DNA of 64,000 nucleotides from Bretschneidera sinensis (GCA_023935145.1 CM043699.1:109355536-109419535); one strand, 5' to 3'. Shown: positions 24,601-34,429, counted from the stretch's first letter. Numbers and translations are program-made. The notes: generated from the letters alone by a model not told the origin.

Positions 24601-26341
24601 AAGGAGTATTACCACACCAAGGGTCATACCAAAGACGAGTTTTTACCCCATTAGCCCACCGACAGCGCAACAAAAGGACATAGCTCCTTCCACCCTTTCC
24701 GAATCCATTTCCACACCCCCACACCATAAGCCCCCCTCGGTTCTTTAGACATCGAACCATCCACCTCCAACCCAAACTTAGCTTCCACCACTCGCATCCA
24801 AAAATGATCTCTCTCAACAAGATACCTCCACAACCATTTGCTAAGACGAGCTTTGTTGAATAACGACAAAGACTTGATGCCAAGTCCCCCTCTTTCCAAT
24901 GGTTGCTTCACCACACCCCACTTCACCAAACTAAACTTGTACTCCTCCCCGTGTTACCCCAAGGAATCTTTTTTGAATACTCTCCAATCTATTGGCCACT
25001 GAGCTAGGGATTGGAAAGAGAAACATGTAGTAGATGGGAAGACTAGAAAGACGGCTCTTGATCAGAGTAAGTCTACCTCCTTTAGAAAGATAATGATTTT
25101 TCCATCCAGCCAACCGCCTCTCAAACTTTTCCACAATTAGATTCCAAATTTTTTATCTTTAAACTTTTCTCCGAGAGGAAGACCAAGATAAGAAATAGAG
25201 AGAGAACCCAACTTGCACCCCAATAATTTGGAAGGAGAGAACCGTTAGAGACTACCTCAAGCGGGATTAGATCACTTTTGCCTAGGTTGACCTTAAGCCC
25301 CGAGACCGCCTCGAAACAAAGAAGAATGCATCGAAGGTGCAAAATTTAAGAGATCTCTGCCCCACATAACACTATCGAATCATCTGTAAAAAGTAGATGG
25401 GAGACATTCACACTTCCACTGTTACTCCCAACTTTGAAGTCACACAACAACCCCCCTCAATCGCTTTCACCAACATCTTGCTAAAAGCCTACATCACTAA
25501 AATAAACAAGAAATGAGACAATGGATCCCCTTGTCGGAGGCTCTTAAAAGCTCGAAAAAAACAGAGGGACAACCGTTAACAAAGATGGAGAAGGAAGATG
25601 AAGAGATATATTTGGGAATCCATTTACACCATTTTTCCCCAAACCCCAAGGTATTAGGATTTTAGGGATCTAATTTAGGAATTTGACATTTTATTATTAG
25701 GGATTTGATTAGGATTTAGGTTTTATTTAGTTCTTTATTTGGGAAGGACTAGGCTTCCAAGATGACTATGTATCAGACATCCCTATGTTATGAGGAGTTA
25801 GCTTTGAATGAATATATCAGAATATTATTGACAATTGATTGCATCCCTATGATTGGTTTACTGCTTCCCTTTGATTGAGAACTTCTCTGTGATTGGAAAT
25901 TATTATTGTTACTTTATTTTTTATCTCCTTTTGTTCTACATCAAAATCCCATTTTATTTGTTCTATCTATTACCACATTTTAAGGAAAATCTATCACATT
26001 TTGTCAAAATCTCCACCCCTGCTCCCATAGAATTTCTTCTATGCAAGTGATTGTAACCCAGTCTATTCCTCATGGTGCAGAAACAAACAAAATGATTGGA
26101 AATTTAGAAAACCAACCACATTAATCCATTATAGGGACATGTAAAAGCTTCTCACCACTAATACCTTACTCTAAGGGTTTATTTGGTTCACGGACAGGAT
26201 TACAGTGGGATAGGATTAGGTGGGATTAAAGTGGGACTATTTTAGTTCTATGTTTGGTTTATAAAATTTCAATATTGGGATTAAAGTGAGATAACAAATA
26301 TAAAGAATAAAATACTCTTTTTATTTTTTTTATAAATCCTT

Positions 26342-26375
<34 letters not shown>

Positions 26376-27820
26376 AAACACCACAAGTCCACAACAAACA
26401 TTTTTCATTTTTCTCTTCTTCCTCCTCTGTTGGTTCACGACAACAGAGAACAGACACTGTTTGTTTTCCCCTCTTCCTCTTTCATCTTCATTCTCTTCGT
26501 CCTCCATCTTCCTTCTCTTCCTCCTCATCCTTCTTTCTTCTTCATAAATTTTTTTTTTTTCTAATTTTGGGTAACCAAATGAAAAGAAAAACAGTAGATC
26601 AGAGGAGCTGCTGTCGTGTTGGTATGGCGCTGCCATGCTGGAGGCGCTGATGCCGCGCTGGTACAGTGTCCTCGTGCAGATCTGCAGATCTGGAGGAAGA
26701 AGGGGGAAGAGATGGAGGCGGAGGAGGAGGAGGAAGAAGATGGTCTGCCAGGAAGTGAAGAAGAAGAAGAGAGAAGTTGTGCGTGCAAGCAAGGGGTAAA
26801 ATGGGTTTGAGAAAAAAAATTAATCCCAAAGTAATGGGATTAACTCTGTCCCAAGGGGCGTCGGACAAAATTCATGGGATTGGGACTAGTTGAATCCCAC
26901 TTTAGTCCAAATATACAATGAATCAAAGTTAATCCTATCCCACATTTGTCCCATGAAGCAAACAGGCCCTAAGATCATTGACACGCTTAATACTGTACAC
27001 ACACACACAAGGAATTAAACAACAAAATGTAATTTATAAGGTTCTACTTGGGAGGAAGAATCTCCATTTGCAACTTCAGGACACACAAGATGAAGGCATA
27101 CATCATTTAATTGCAAATTATGATTAATAACTCAAAGAGAAGTTTGTTAGTTAATGCCAATGGTGAATGCCAATGACCATTTTAAGTTCTTAAAGATCTA
27201 ATTTGGGAAAACATTTATGGGGTTGCACATTGCAGTATTCAAAAAGGAACAAAAGACAAAAAGAAAGTAAGGTATCCCGTTCGTTTCCAGCCGAAGAAGC
27301 TTAAATATTTATCATACAAATCAGTTTGACTGCCAATAAAAGATCAATTAAAAACAAAATTAGAACTTTTGAGACTTAAAATTCATATCATTTGATACCC
27401 CAGCAAACAGAAGCTTTCTACTTGGCCAAGTTGATTCATCTTCTCCCTTTTTCTTAGTACCCAAAACAAAGCACAGCAACAAAAGTCGATGCCAATCTAC
27501 GAGAGTATGAACTATGCTAGATACGCAGATATCTGCATCTCAGTAATTCATAGTCCACGGCATCTCATACCAAGACACCCTAATCACTGATAAATATGGG
27601 TATTCGAATACCAATAAAAATCATAAATATATACAAAATGAACATAAACCGGATACCGAAATTCATATACGGAATCATATATATAGAGAGAGAGACTCAC
27701 ATATTCCCAGGAAGTGCGTCGTTTGCGTTCCAAGACGGGAGTAGAATGGAAGAAAACAACACTCAGGTGAGAATAGTAGCATTGTTGACGAAAAATGGAT
27801 GCTTTTATGGCGCTATTCAT
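9699..27820 (-). CDS. J-domain (DnaJ/Hsp40-like) protein, probably mitochondrial, 6 exons
   Basis: Six minus-strand exons join in phase to 789 bp (262 aa): 27820-27701, 20717-20625, 16658-16529, 16060-15763, 15633-15579 and 9791-9699. All introns are GT-AG. Exon 1 encodes an Arg/Ser/Phe-rich leader without acidic residues until about residue 31, resembling a mitochondrial presequence. Exons 3-4 carry a basic/aromatic stretch and an acidic Ser segment ([16 protein letters not shown]). The C-terminal ~65 residues are a J domain: [19 protein letters not shown], then [15 protein letters not shown] with the HPD tripeptide that stimulates Hsp70 ATPase, then [15 protein letters not shown] helix III. 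A J domain at the C-terminus, with no zinc-finger region, makes this a type III (DNAJC-like) co-chaperone. Introns are large because of transposons. Start chosen: first ATG of exon 1. Mitochondrial targeting is inferred. Confidence 0.88.
9869..10314 (+). repeat. 5' LTR of the gypsy element
   Basis: It starts TGATGCAGAA and ends ACGTCA. A TATA-like CTTATAAATAAGG lies near 10173 and a polyadenylation-type AATAAAAG near 10218. It pairs with the 3' LTR at 14895-15338. The last bases ahead of the primer site are AT. Confidence 0.95.
10317..10328 (+). other. primer-binding site (initiator tRNA-Met) of the gypsy element
   Basis: TGGTATCAGAGC, three bases after the 5' LTR, is the standard complement of the 3' end of plant initiator tRNA-Met used to prime minus-strand DNA synthesis. 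Confidence 0.92.
10348..11535 (+). pseudogene. gypsy gag with zinc knuckle, three internal TAG stops
   Basis: Translation most likely starts at the ATG at 10348 (MAGDGNES), 20 bases after the primer site. The N-terminus has a coiled-coil-like segment with repeated DNHNQ. A basic and acidic linker follows, then the Retrotrans_gag domain (10760-11200) containing the conserved [13 protein letters not shown] and [11 protein letters not shown] blocks. A TAG at 11200 ends the first open stretch. The same frame continues through two more TAGs (11308, 11332) to a Pro/Thr-rich linker and one CX2CX4HX4C knuckle ([14 protein letters not shown], ~11475-11516). Gag forms the particle that packages element RNA. 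The stops make this copy defective unless read through. Confidence 0.9.
11536..12903 (+). pseudogene. gypsy protease and reverse transcriptase
   Basis: Continuous with gag in frame 1. The aspartic protease has its active site at [11 protein letters not shown] (~11764-11800), a DSG variant of the usual DTG. The RT follows with [23 protein letters not shown] split by its usual conserved blocks, then [27 protein letters not shown] and the catalytic [11 protein letters not shown] box (~12804-12840). A TAA at 12901 ends the stretch. The downstream RT thumb (KLYVNLKKC) continues in frame 2, so one small indel explains the stop. The product would process Gag-Pol and copy RNA to DNA; this copy is interrupted. 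Confidence 0.93.
12906..13582 (+). pseudogene. gypsy RT thumb and RNase H
   Basis: Frame 2 carries [16 protein letters not shown], the connection region and the RNase H domain beginning at [18 protein letters not shown]. RNase H motifs include [26 protein letters not shown] and [14 protein letters not shown] at 13151 interrupts it and a shift back to frame 1 occurs near 13570, where VADALSRR begins. RNase H removes the RNA template. Confidence 0.9.
13567..14544 (+). pseudogene. gypsy integrase (zinc domain and DDE core)
   Basis: The frame-1 stretch opens with the ADALSRR junction. It then shows the HHCC zinc domain (H-x-H in [11 protein letters not shown]-x-x-C in [10 protein letters not shown]) and the catalytic core with MDFILGLP (first Asp), SDHDIKF (second Asp, usually SDRDxxF) and [12 protein letters not shown] (Glu). 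A TAG at 14542 ends it. The same frame continues from 14545 as the C-terminal integrase region, so a single CAG-to-TAG-type change is likely. Confidence 0.93.
14578..15030 (+). pseudogene. integrase C-terminal region reading into the 3' LTR
   Basis: This open stretch carries the gypsy integrase C-terminal fold ([43 protein letters not shown]) and then a Ser/Asp-rich tail. The frame crosses the polypurine tract at 14881-14894 and uses the first 136 bp of the LTR as code, ending at a TAA at 15028. The pol C-terminus is therefore LTR-encoded, as reported for some plant chromoviruses, notably CRM-type elements. No classical chromodomain is obvious to me. Confidence 0.85.
14881..14894 (+). other. 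polypurine tract of the gypsy element
   Basis: A 14-base all-purine run, GAAGAAAGGGGGAA, lies immediately before the TG of the 3' LTR. It is the usual primer for plus-strand DNA synthesis. Confidence 0.9.
14895..15338 (+). repeat. 3' LTR of the gypsy element
   Basis: It starts TGATGCAGAA, ends ACGTCA and matches 9869-10314 with about 3% difference. The first 136 bp are also open as the pol C-terminus. The flank that follows (ATACATAATT) resumes host intron sequence. Confidence 0.95.
16922..18040 (+). mobile_element. 5'-truncated LINE in intron 2 of the J-protein gene
   Basis: Plus-strand LINE code with stops: [38 protein letters not shown] and the RGAYGVG-like block, ending in a 3' tail GGGTTGCACCCTCTTGG near 18001 followed by a short A/T tail. 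Left (ATAAAATAATGTTG) and right (ATAATAATGTGATG) flanks are similar and may be a degraded target duplication. It belongs to the same family as the minus-strand copies at 21.9-22.9 and 23.7-25.6 kb and is antisense to the host gene. Confidence 0.82.
18041..20007. other. intron 2 of the J-protein gene, mostly anonymous
   Basis: This is AT-rich intron. At 18140-18390 there is copia-LTR-like wording (CTCAGGCCCACTACCATGTGG and AAAGGGGGAG), a possible LTR fragment at low confidence. At 18771-19115 the motif TTAGTTACCAATTA...AAGCTTAAGC occurs in three direct copies and one inverted copy. No host coding exon was found. Confidence 0.5.
20008..20185. repeat. 89-bp tandem duplication in intron 2
   Basis: Copies at 20008-20096 and 20097-20185 share the core CATCATCAGACTTCTACCAC and AGAGAACTGCAAATTCAAAA, each ending in a T-run. 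Only a few differences are visible. Confidence 0.9.
21865..22870 (-). mobile_element. 5'-truncated LINE in intron 1 of the J-protein gene
   Basis: Minus-strand LINE remnant: [20 protein letters not shown] start near 22850, [13 protein letters not shown] near 22720, [21 protein letters not shown] near 22400, and a zinc-segment remnant. It finishes with the 3' motif GGCACCC..GGTGCC at 21908-21924. Compared with the copy at 23.7-25.6 kb it is more damaged and starts later in the coding region. No clear target duplication was found. Confidence 0.8.
23741..25649 (-). mobile_element. LINE (L1-type), 5'-truncated, with target duplication
   Basis: The longest LINE copy in this gene, ~1.9 kb, starts within RT. 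It shows [12 protein letters not shown] near 25530, [10 protein letters not shown] (the RT aspartates, usually FADD) near 25380, [21 protein letters not shown], the [18 protein letters not shown] block, [13 protein letters not shown], the [14 protein letters not shown] block, [20 protein letters not shown], and a C-terminal [15 protein letters not shown] zinc segment. Several frameshifts separate these blocks. The 3' end has the hairpin motif and an A-tail (T-run at 23740-23750 on +). GGTATTAGG(G/A)T at 23730-23740 and 25650-25660 is a target-site duplication of at least 11 bp with one mismatch, proving LINE-type insertion. Confidence 0.92.
26175..26969. mobile_element. Tourist-like (PIF/Harbinger) non-autonomous DNA transposon
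   Basis: The ends form imperfect terminal inverted repeats (GGGTTTATTTGGTTCACGG left; GGGCCTGTTTGCTTCATGG as reverse complement of the right) and are flanked by TAA on both sides (26172-26174 and 26970-26972), the 3-bp duplication typical of PIF/Harbinger. Length 795 bp. Subterminal GTGGGATAGGATTA is also inverted. The centre has an (AT)n run near 26348-26374 and CTT/GAA-rich low-complexity DNA. No transposase is present. Confidence 0.85.
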
Positions 27821-28279
27821 CCCTGCAAATCAAGCACTAAATACGGAGACACAATTCACAGAGATTGAGAGAAACCGTAAGACCAGCGGCATACATAATT
27901 CAATACACAATTCAGCACGACATTGGCGAGTCGACTCGGAGAAGACTCACTAGTTGAGTCATAATGATTTTTGAGGTATACTTTTATACGGTGATAATCT
28001 ATGTGCATCCCATACAAATTTCTTTTCCCTTTGTAACTTCACAAGTAATTCTCTCTAATTTTTTGGAATTCGCAAGTAACTTCATTAGTAATATAAATGG
28101 ACTCAGTAAAATTCACAATTTACATTGATGTGGTATGATTTCATTAGCGGGATGAATAAATTAATGCTCGTTCATGTTTGTCTCTCGTTACTTGATAAAA
28201 TTTTACGGCCAAAATAAAAATGCAGTTAATATTTTGGTTTTGGTTTTACATTTGAGCTAAAAACTTTCTTCCATCCAAA

Positions 28280-29460
28280 TAATTAAAAGAATATTTGATA
28301 AATTTCGATTAAATATCACCATTGATCTTTATAATTTGATCTTTTGTTCAAATTGATTTATAAAATTTTAATTTTTTCAAATAAGTTTTCACAATTTTAA
28401 TTTGATCCAATTAAATCCCTCTCATTAATTTTTTCTTAACTCCGTTAGTTTCTGTCATTTGTACTGAATTGATCAACCACTTAATTAAAATACAACGTGA
28501 ATTTCCTTACTTAAACTTCACGTGAAAATCGTGCAAGACTTTATACATCAAGGTGTTGTAACTTCAAAAATTATAGTTAAGAATTTTCTTCTTCTAGCAT
28601 TAAAACAAGGCTTAATTACACTTAAACTCTTTGTAGTTTTTAGATTTTTCATGACACTTTGAATAATTTTTCGTGACACCTACATCCTATGATTTGCTTC
28701 ATTAGTCCTAAAGTGTCATTCTACTACATTTTTTTGCACGTGTGATATTCCACTTTTACACTCTTTTAATGTTAATAACTAATATAAAGTGAACCTTAGG
28801 TTCAATTATCACAAGGATTTAATACCATGAACCCCAAATCTGAAAGCTTTTATAATTCATCTAAAGTTTATTAACTCTAAAAATACGAACACGTGCGAAA
28901 TTGTAATGGAATGACATTTTGAGGTTTACAAAGTAAATTACAAAGTGTTATGTGTATCGAAAAATTTCTTAATATGTAACGTGAAAAAGTTTCAAATCTT
29001 TAAAAAGGTCTAAGTGTAATTAAGCTTTGAAACAACACCCAAATACTTATACACAAAACTTTGCACAATCAATAAGAAAAGAAAAAAACATAAAAAGCAT
29101 ACAATAGAATCGAACCATCGTTTTTTTGCTTAAATTGTTTCCAAACACGGAGAAGTGCTTTTCTTTGTCCAAATCGTTTTTTACGTGAAGATTAAGCGGG
29201 TTTTTCTAACTGTATTTTGGTCAAGCAGCTAAGCAACTCAATCCAGGTGGTCATCGTAAATGGTAGAATCTTACGGAGTTAAGAGAAAGTTAATAGGGAA
29301 ACTTAACTTTCTCAAATTGAAACCCTAAAGACTTTGATTAAATTGAAATTTTTGGGACAAATTTGATCAAATGGTTAAACTCAAAGATTTATTTGATTAA
29401 ATTAAAACTTCGTAAACTAATTTGATCAAAGTGCCAAACTAGGAAACTAATAGTGTAATT
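28280..29460. repeat. long imperfect palindrome (foldback / MITE-like)
   Basis: The left arm (~28280-28790) and right arm (~28860-29460) are imperfect reverse complements. Matching pieces include TCTTAACTCCGT at 28435 against ACGGAGTTAAGA at 29273, CTTCACGTGAAAATCG against its partner near 29180, GCTTAATTACACTTA at 28610 against TAAGTGTAATTAAGC at 29010, and CTAAAGTGTCATTCTACTACA against TGTAATGGAATGACATTTTGAG. The centre lies near 28825. It could be a foldback transposon or two nested MITEs. I found no exact target duplication. Confidence 0.75.
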
Positions 29461-30590
29461 TAACTATAAAAAATAATTTTGTTAGAAAAATATAATTTGA
29501 ATATAACTTTTTTATAAAATTTTAAAGATGGGGCTAAAATGCAAAATAACACTAAACCTTTTGCTACGAGGTGCAAAGTTGTTAGTATTTATTTTTAATC
29601 AACATCTATTGTAATTAACAACTTTTCAAGTATAACACAAAATTCAATCAATACTTTTTTTTTTAACCATGAATTCAATCAACTCCTCAACAAAAAAGAA
29701 TGAGAATAATAAAACTGCACAAAAGCACTGTACCAAAAACTATAATTGATAATGAGAGTGCAATTTTAATACTAAAACTGCACAAAAAGACAAGCACCAC
29801 GTGTCGATTGTGATTTCGGGCCTTTGTGACTGAGCAATTGCTGCTAACACTTGTTCAACATTTTTCAATAGACACTTTATAAAAATGCATCCCTTCATTC
29901 AAGTAACTACTACGTCATCCATGGTGTTAACGTGACATTTATTCAATGGTGTATTTAGAAAAAAAATTCTCAAATTACTGAAAATGATCTTAATCTCAAA
30001 ACAATACATCCTTTCAATCTTTTTTATACTTAATTTAATATTACAATCTAAATCTAAAATTCCACAATTCTATAGTTATAAGATAATTTGATCTATTTGT
30101 CCATAAGGAACTGATTAAAGATCAATGTACTTTATAAATATTAAAGGAAAAATTCATGTCATTTATGGATTTTCTTGCAATTACATTATTGGGTTTCAGC
30201 CTATAACAACCAGTATCGTGATTTTGCTACCATCGAGTTTGGTTAAATGAGACATAAGGTTTGCAATCAACTAATTTTCCCAAGGTTCACTTCAACCTCA
30301 TAATTTGACTGTGAAGAGAATTACTCTTACCTCGTTCATTTCAATCCTTAATTTAACTCAGTTGCTTATAGGCGTGGTATTTTTATTTTTTTTATTTTTT
30401 TTTACATTTGGATTTAAACAGTTTTATTTAAATCTAAATAAATGAGTTGGTCCAAAAAATAATCTATAAAAAAATTTTGATTTAAGCAAAATTACTTAAA
30501 TCCAACTTTAAAAAGAAACCAAACCGCCTAATATATTCTTAAATTGTGTGACATATTTTACTACGGTTTCACCAAATTAATAAATATTTT
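29461..30590. other. AT-rich spacer, nothing recognised
   Basis: No coding sequence or structured repeat that I can support. It holds two similar ACTAAAACTGCACAAAA(A/G) tracts near 29710 and 29770. Confidence 0.5.
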
Positions 30591-30735
30591 TATTGGAGCA
30601 ATGTTATATACAAATAGATTAAAGTAAAAGAAAAATAACTAACATATAACTCACGTTGTGAGAATCAAACTTAAAACCTTATAGTTCCAAAGTTTCATAC
30701 TTAACCATTAAGCCAAGACTCCAATAATTGCTAAA
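30590..30735 (-). mobile_element. tRNA-derived SINE
   Basis: Read on the minus strand, the head GGAGTCTTGGCTTAATGGTTAAG carries an A-box-like sequence and GTTTGATTCTCAC a B-box-like sequence about 35 bases later, the RNA polymerase III promoter layout of tRNA-derived SINEs. The tail runs to a T/A-rich end near 30590. It does not fold as an intact tRNA. Target duplications are not clear. Confidence 0.6.
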
Positions 30736-30813
30736 TCAACAATTGGCATTTCTAAATAAAATCTCAAAAATTGATCATGTTTCTTTATTTCCAACTAGTT
30801 GTTAATTGAGTTA

Positions 30814-30994
30814 GGGTCTGTTTGGTTCATGGGATATGATTATAGTGAGATAGAATTAGGGTTAACATATGATAGAATAAATAAGGATTAAAGAGGTAAT
30901 ACTTTAATCTTAATGTTCGGTTTATGAAATTACAAGATTGAGATTAAAGTGATATAGTCAAATCTTATCTTAAACCCACCAACCAAACAAACCT
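30814..30994. mobile_element. Tourist-like MITE, 181 bp
   Basis: The ends GGGTCTGTTTGGTTCATGGGA and, as reverse complement on the right, AGGTTTGTTTGGTTGGTGGG are inverted, and TTA flanks both sides (30811-30813, 30995-30997). Internal GATTAAAG and TTATGAAATT words match the larger element at 26175-26969, so this is a short relative of it. Confidence 0.8.
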
Positions 30995-31369
30995 TTAAAA
31001 AGTCAAATTCACGTACAAAGACAGGTGGCTTTAGTTAAGGAACTTCCAAAAGTCTCGTCCTAACAAATTTATTTACCAATAGTAGTTATGATGGTTTTAT
31101 ATTTTGAGCACTAGTACATATCAATCAAAACTAGGGGTGAACATTGGTCGGTTTGGGTCGGATTATCCTAAAATTTTAACCCAATCCATTCATACTTGGT
31201 TGAAAAAATCTCAACCCAACTCAATCTATTCTAATGGATTTGGGTCGGTTTGGGTCATCGGGTTGATATATTTTTTTATTAAATAATTAAACCATACATA
31301 TTAAATAACAAAAAAAAATATTATATTAAATCCAAAACTAAATCTATTCATATTACAAGTAAAATATGT

Positions 31370-31757
31370 GTGTTTGATACCACAAAGAATATTTGATAGC
31401 ATGAAAAAGAAATAAATTGTCTCATGGACTACAATGGTTGTAGGCTATGCTAAATTTGGTTTTTTGGATATTGCTAAGAAGTTTTTTGATGACATGCAAG
31501 AGAAGGATGTTGTGCCATGGAATGCCATAATTGGATGCTACATTGAAGCCAAACTTGGTAAGGATGCTTTGGTATTGTTTCATGAAATGCAAGCGAGTAA
31601 TATAGAGCCTGATGAAGTGACCATGGTCAATTGTTTATCTGCATACTCACAACCTGAAGCCCTTGATGTTAGAATATGGATTCATTGTTATATTGAAAAA
31701 CACAATCTTCATCTGAATGTTGCACTAGGAACTGCTTTAGTTGATATGAATTTAATT
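31370..31757 (+). pseudogene. PPR (pentatricopeptide repeat) gene fragment
   Basis: The open frame reads as consecutive PPR motifs of the PLS type: RIFDSMKKK, then after a TAA at about 31413 IVSWTTMVVGYAKFGFLDIA, a second unit ending in VPWNAIIGCYIEAKL and ALVLFHEMQASNIEPDEVTM, and a third with NCLSAYSQPEALDVRIWIHCY. PPR proteins bind organelle RNA. Here only about three repeats survive, without start, targeting peptide or C-terminal domain. It sits inside the hAT-like element and is therefore probably a captured exon piece. Confidence 0.85.
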
Positions 31758-31790
31758 TACTTTAGAAAACTGTTCAATTACGAAGGCAAT

Positions 31791-32144
31791 CTAGATTTCT
31801 GGACAGTTGCTAATAATATATTTTAGTAACTCAACATTTGTTGGCCGTGCTAGTGCTTTCTCACTAATCAATCTAATTTTTGGACTATGCTTTAATGCAC
31901 TTGGAAGTAACATGAGAGCTCTTAAAAGATCACAAAGAGGCAAATTGAATGATTCAATAATGTTTGCATGAAAGGCTTCCAGCAAGTTGGTATTACTAAG
32001 CTTTATCATACATTCAGCATTTCTTCTATCAACATTATGACACATCTTTTTGGAATATAAGTTTATCTTCGTACATTGATCCCGACTGGAATCTTGTAAG
32101 TTAGTGTTAATCTCTATATTTATTTTATAGTTACAACGATACAA
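31791..32144 (-). pseudogene. unidentified open stretch inside the hAT-like element
   Basis: I do not recognise this 117-codon stretch. It has no low complexity, contains Leu-rich helical text such as LPLCDLLRALMLLPSALKH, and may be a captured gene piece or chance ORF. It lies next to the PPR fragment on the opposite strand. Confidence 0.25.
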
Positions 32145-32639
32145 GAAATCAAATTTTTGTTAGCATAAGTTAATTGTGCATCAATTTATTCTAATTGAAG
32201 TTATGCTTAAGAATAATTATGAAAACTATTTCATACAGCGAAATTAGTATTTGTTTCTAGTGTAAATATTTGAAACTAAAATACGAGTAATTGAGAAATA
32301 TAAGACTTGTTTGGACATTGGAGTATTTGCTATGTATAATTTTACACACTAGTAGTAATTAGAATGAACATTTTATGATTATATATTTTACAATTATACT
32401 GTAAATATTTATATATTATTTTATATTCAATAAATATAAAATATGTAATTATATATTTGACCGGGTTACCGGTTGAAAATTTTGAACCCATGACCCAACT
32501 CAATCCACCGAGTTCAAAATATTTTCAACCCAATCTTTAAAAAGAAACAATCCAACTCAACCCATTATATTGGTTTGAGTCGGGTTTGCAGATTAACCGG
32601 GTTTCATGCTCACTCATATTCAAAACTTATAATTATTTT

Positions 32640-34420
32640 TAATAATTTAATCATCATTAAATTCAAATAATAATTATGATAAACTTAAGTGGTAATGGTA
32701 CAGTCAAAAACAAAAACTTTACTTTTTGATTGTCACGTGGTATTTTTTCATTGATATATTCTTATGTTTTAACAAAGTAGTTTGCTTTTGAGAAAAAAAT
32801 ATCACAAAATTAACATGGTAGATAATCGAAGTCGAAGTTGTTAAACTTAGAGCCCGAAATGGATGACCACATTGAGTGTTTGGAACTTTTGATTGGTGGT
32901 TATGCATGGCACGTCATTCATTACTCATACAGTCAACGCTCCATTCACCGTTAGATCTTTGACCATTTCTTTAGGTCAACATTGACACAGAGAATAATGG
33001 AAGAGAAGACAGGTGTCAGTGTAAGTGACCGCAGCTAAACAAACAAGCCGACATGATCTCCAGACAGTTGGAAACGGAATGCTGCGTTGGCAACTGCTCT
33101 TTATCCATCATCCCATGTATAATCACTTGCACCCAACAGCCCACATAAAAAGCAAAGAAAAAAGAGGGTATCTAATTTAGAAAAATGGCTTTTCTTAGTA
33201 GGCCCTATCTACAAGACAGATTTACCCCTTCCATATATTACATTTGACAACCTTACCCCTCATGAAATGACTGTTTTAGTGAAAGGGTATTAGTGGAATT
33301 CAGATGGTAAGAGATATGACCAATCAATCCTAAAGCATATTGCAAGGAAATCATGCAAAATTGATTACTTAAAATATCCAATATGATCATCCTTTTTATT
33401 ACATTGAAAATTTACAAAGTACTCTTAATGTTTATTTAATGAATTCATATAATGTAAACAAAAATATGTTACATGTCTCTTTAAAAATGATCAATAAAAT
33501 CATAATTTCGTAAAATACTATAAAGTTATAAGAAAAATCAACACTCTAATTTGCACTACTGATTTCGTAATACCATTTTTATATGAAACAATTCATTAGT
33601 AAACACTCGATAAGTTCACATTTTATTACTTAATAATATGTAAAAAAAATTATATATTATTTAAAATAAATAAATTTATCATCGAGATTTTATGATTGTG
33701 TCAATTTGATTTTAATTTTTGAGAGGATATCAATTTACCTTTAAGTTTTTTTTTCAAGTCAATTGGATCACCAAGAGACACGTAAAAGATATGTTAGACC
33801 TCCTAAATAATGGTAAATTGACTTGAAAAATAAAACTGAGAGCTCAATTGATTTGAGAAATAAAACTCGTGTATAAATTGACATTTTTTTAAAATTTAAG
33901 ATCAAATTGATTTAATTGTAAAATCTTGAAAATAATTTTTTTATTATTATTTTAATAGTATAATTAATAAAGCTAAAAACATTTGCATAAAAAAAAATTA
34001 TAATGAAATTCATTCACGCTAAAGATGGGAGAATAAAGCAAAAGAGTGATACTTTTTGTTATGTAGTCTAGAAACTTAAAAAAAGAGTTGGATATTAAAC
34101 CAGAAAATAAAAGAGTAAGGAAAGAAAATGAAAAGAACAGAAGAGGCATTCATATTTCCAAAAATGCCCATAATTAAGGGCAGCAGGGACCCATGCGCCG
34201 TTTCGTTTAATGAGAGGGGTAAATCAGTCCTTACAAATTATAACTACCGAAAGCGAGCCAGCTGTTTCCACCATCAACGTGACTGGTCATGTGGTCCGTA
34301 ACCAGATGTTCCAGATAAACGGTTGTGATCTTCCGAAATCGAATTTGAGGTCCATTTAAGTTGAATTTCATTTGAGGCCGAGTGTCATTTGCACGCACGA
34401 TCTTCCTTTTTTAAAACAAA
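32640..34420. other. intergenic region upstream of actin
   Basis: AT-rich spacer with no genes seen. A G-box core CACGTG occurs near 32733. The last ~250 bp ahead of the actin leader are less AT-rich and probably contain its promoter, but I see no textbook TATA box. Confidence 0.5.
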
Positions 34421-34429
34421 GAGGGCGGG

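Larger units (their letters stand above)
31134..32619. mobile_element. hAT-like non-autonomous element carrying a PPR fragment
   Basis: An exact 8-bp duplication TCAAAACT flanks the unit (31126-31133 and 32620-32627), as for hAT elements. The ends are short imperfect inverted repeats (AGGGGTGAACATTGG left; ATGAGTGAGCATG as reverse complement of the right) with GGTCGGTTTGGGTCGG-type subterminal repeats on both sides. No transposase is seen. The interior carries part of a PPR gene and a second, unidentified open stretch, which makes it a Pack-type element by structure. Confidence 0.78.

Noticed and set aside
26259..26792. Minus-strand ORFs rich in Ser/Leu or Arg/Lys/Glu
   Set aside because: They read CTT/GAA-rich and AT low-complexity DNA inside the Tourist-like element; no protein family resemblance.
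28280..29460. A microRNA precursor
   Set aside because: The arms are far too long and too diverged for a canonical precursor; a foldback or MITE origin is more likely.
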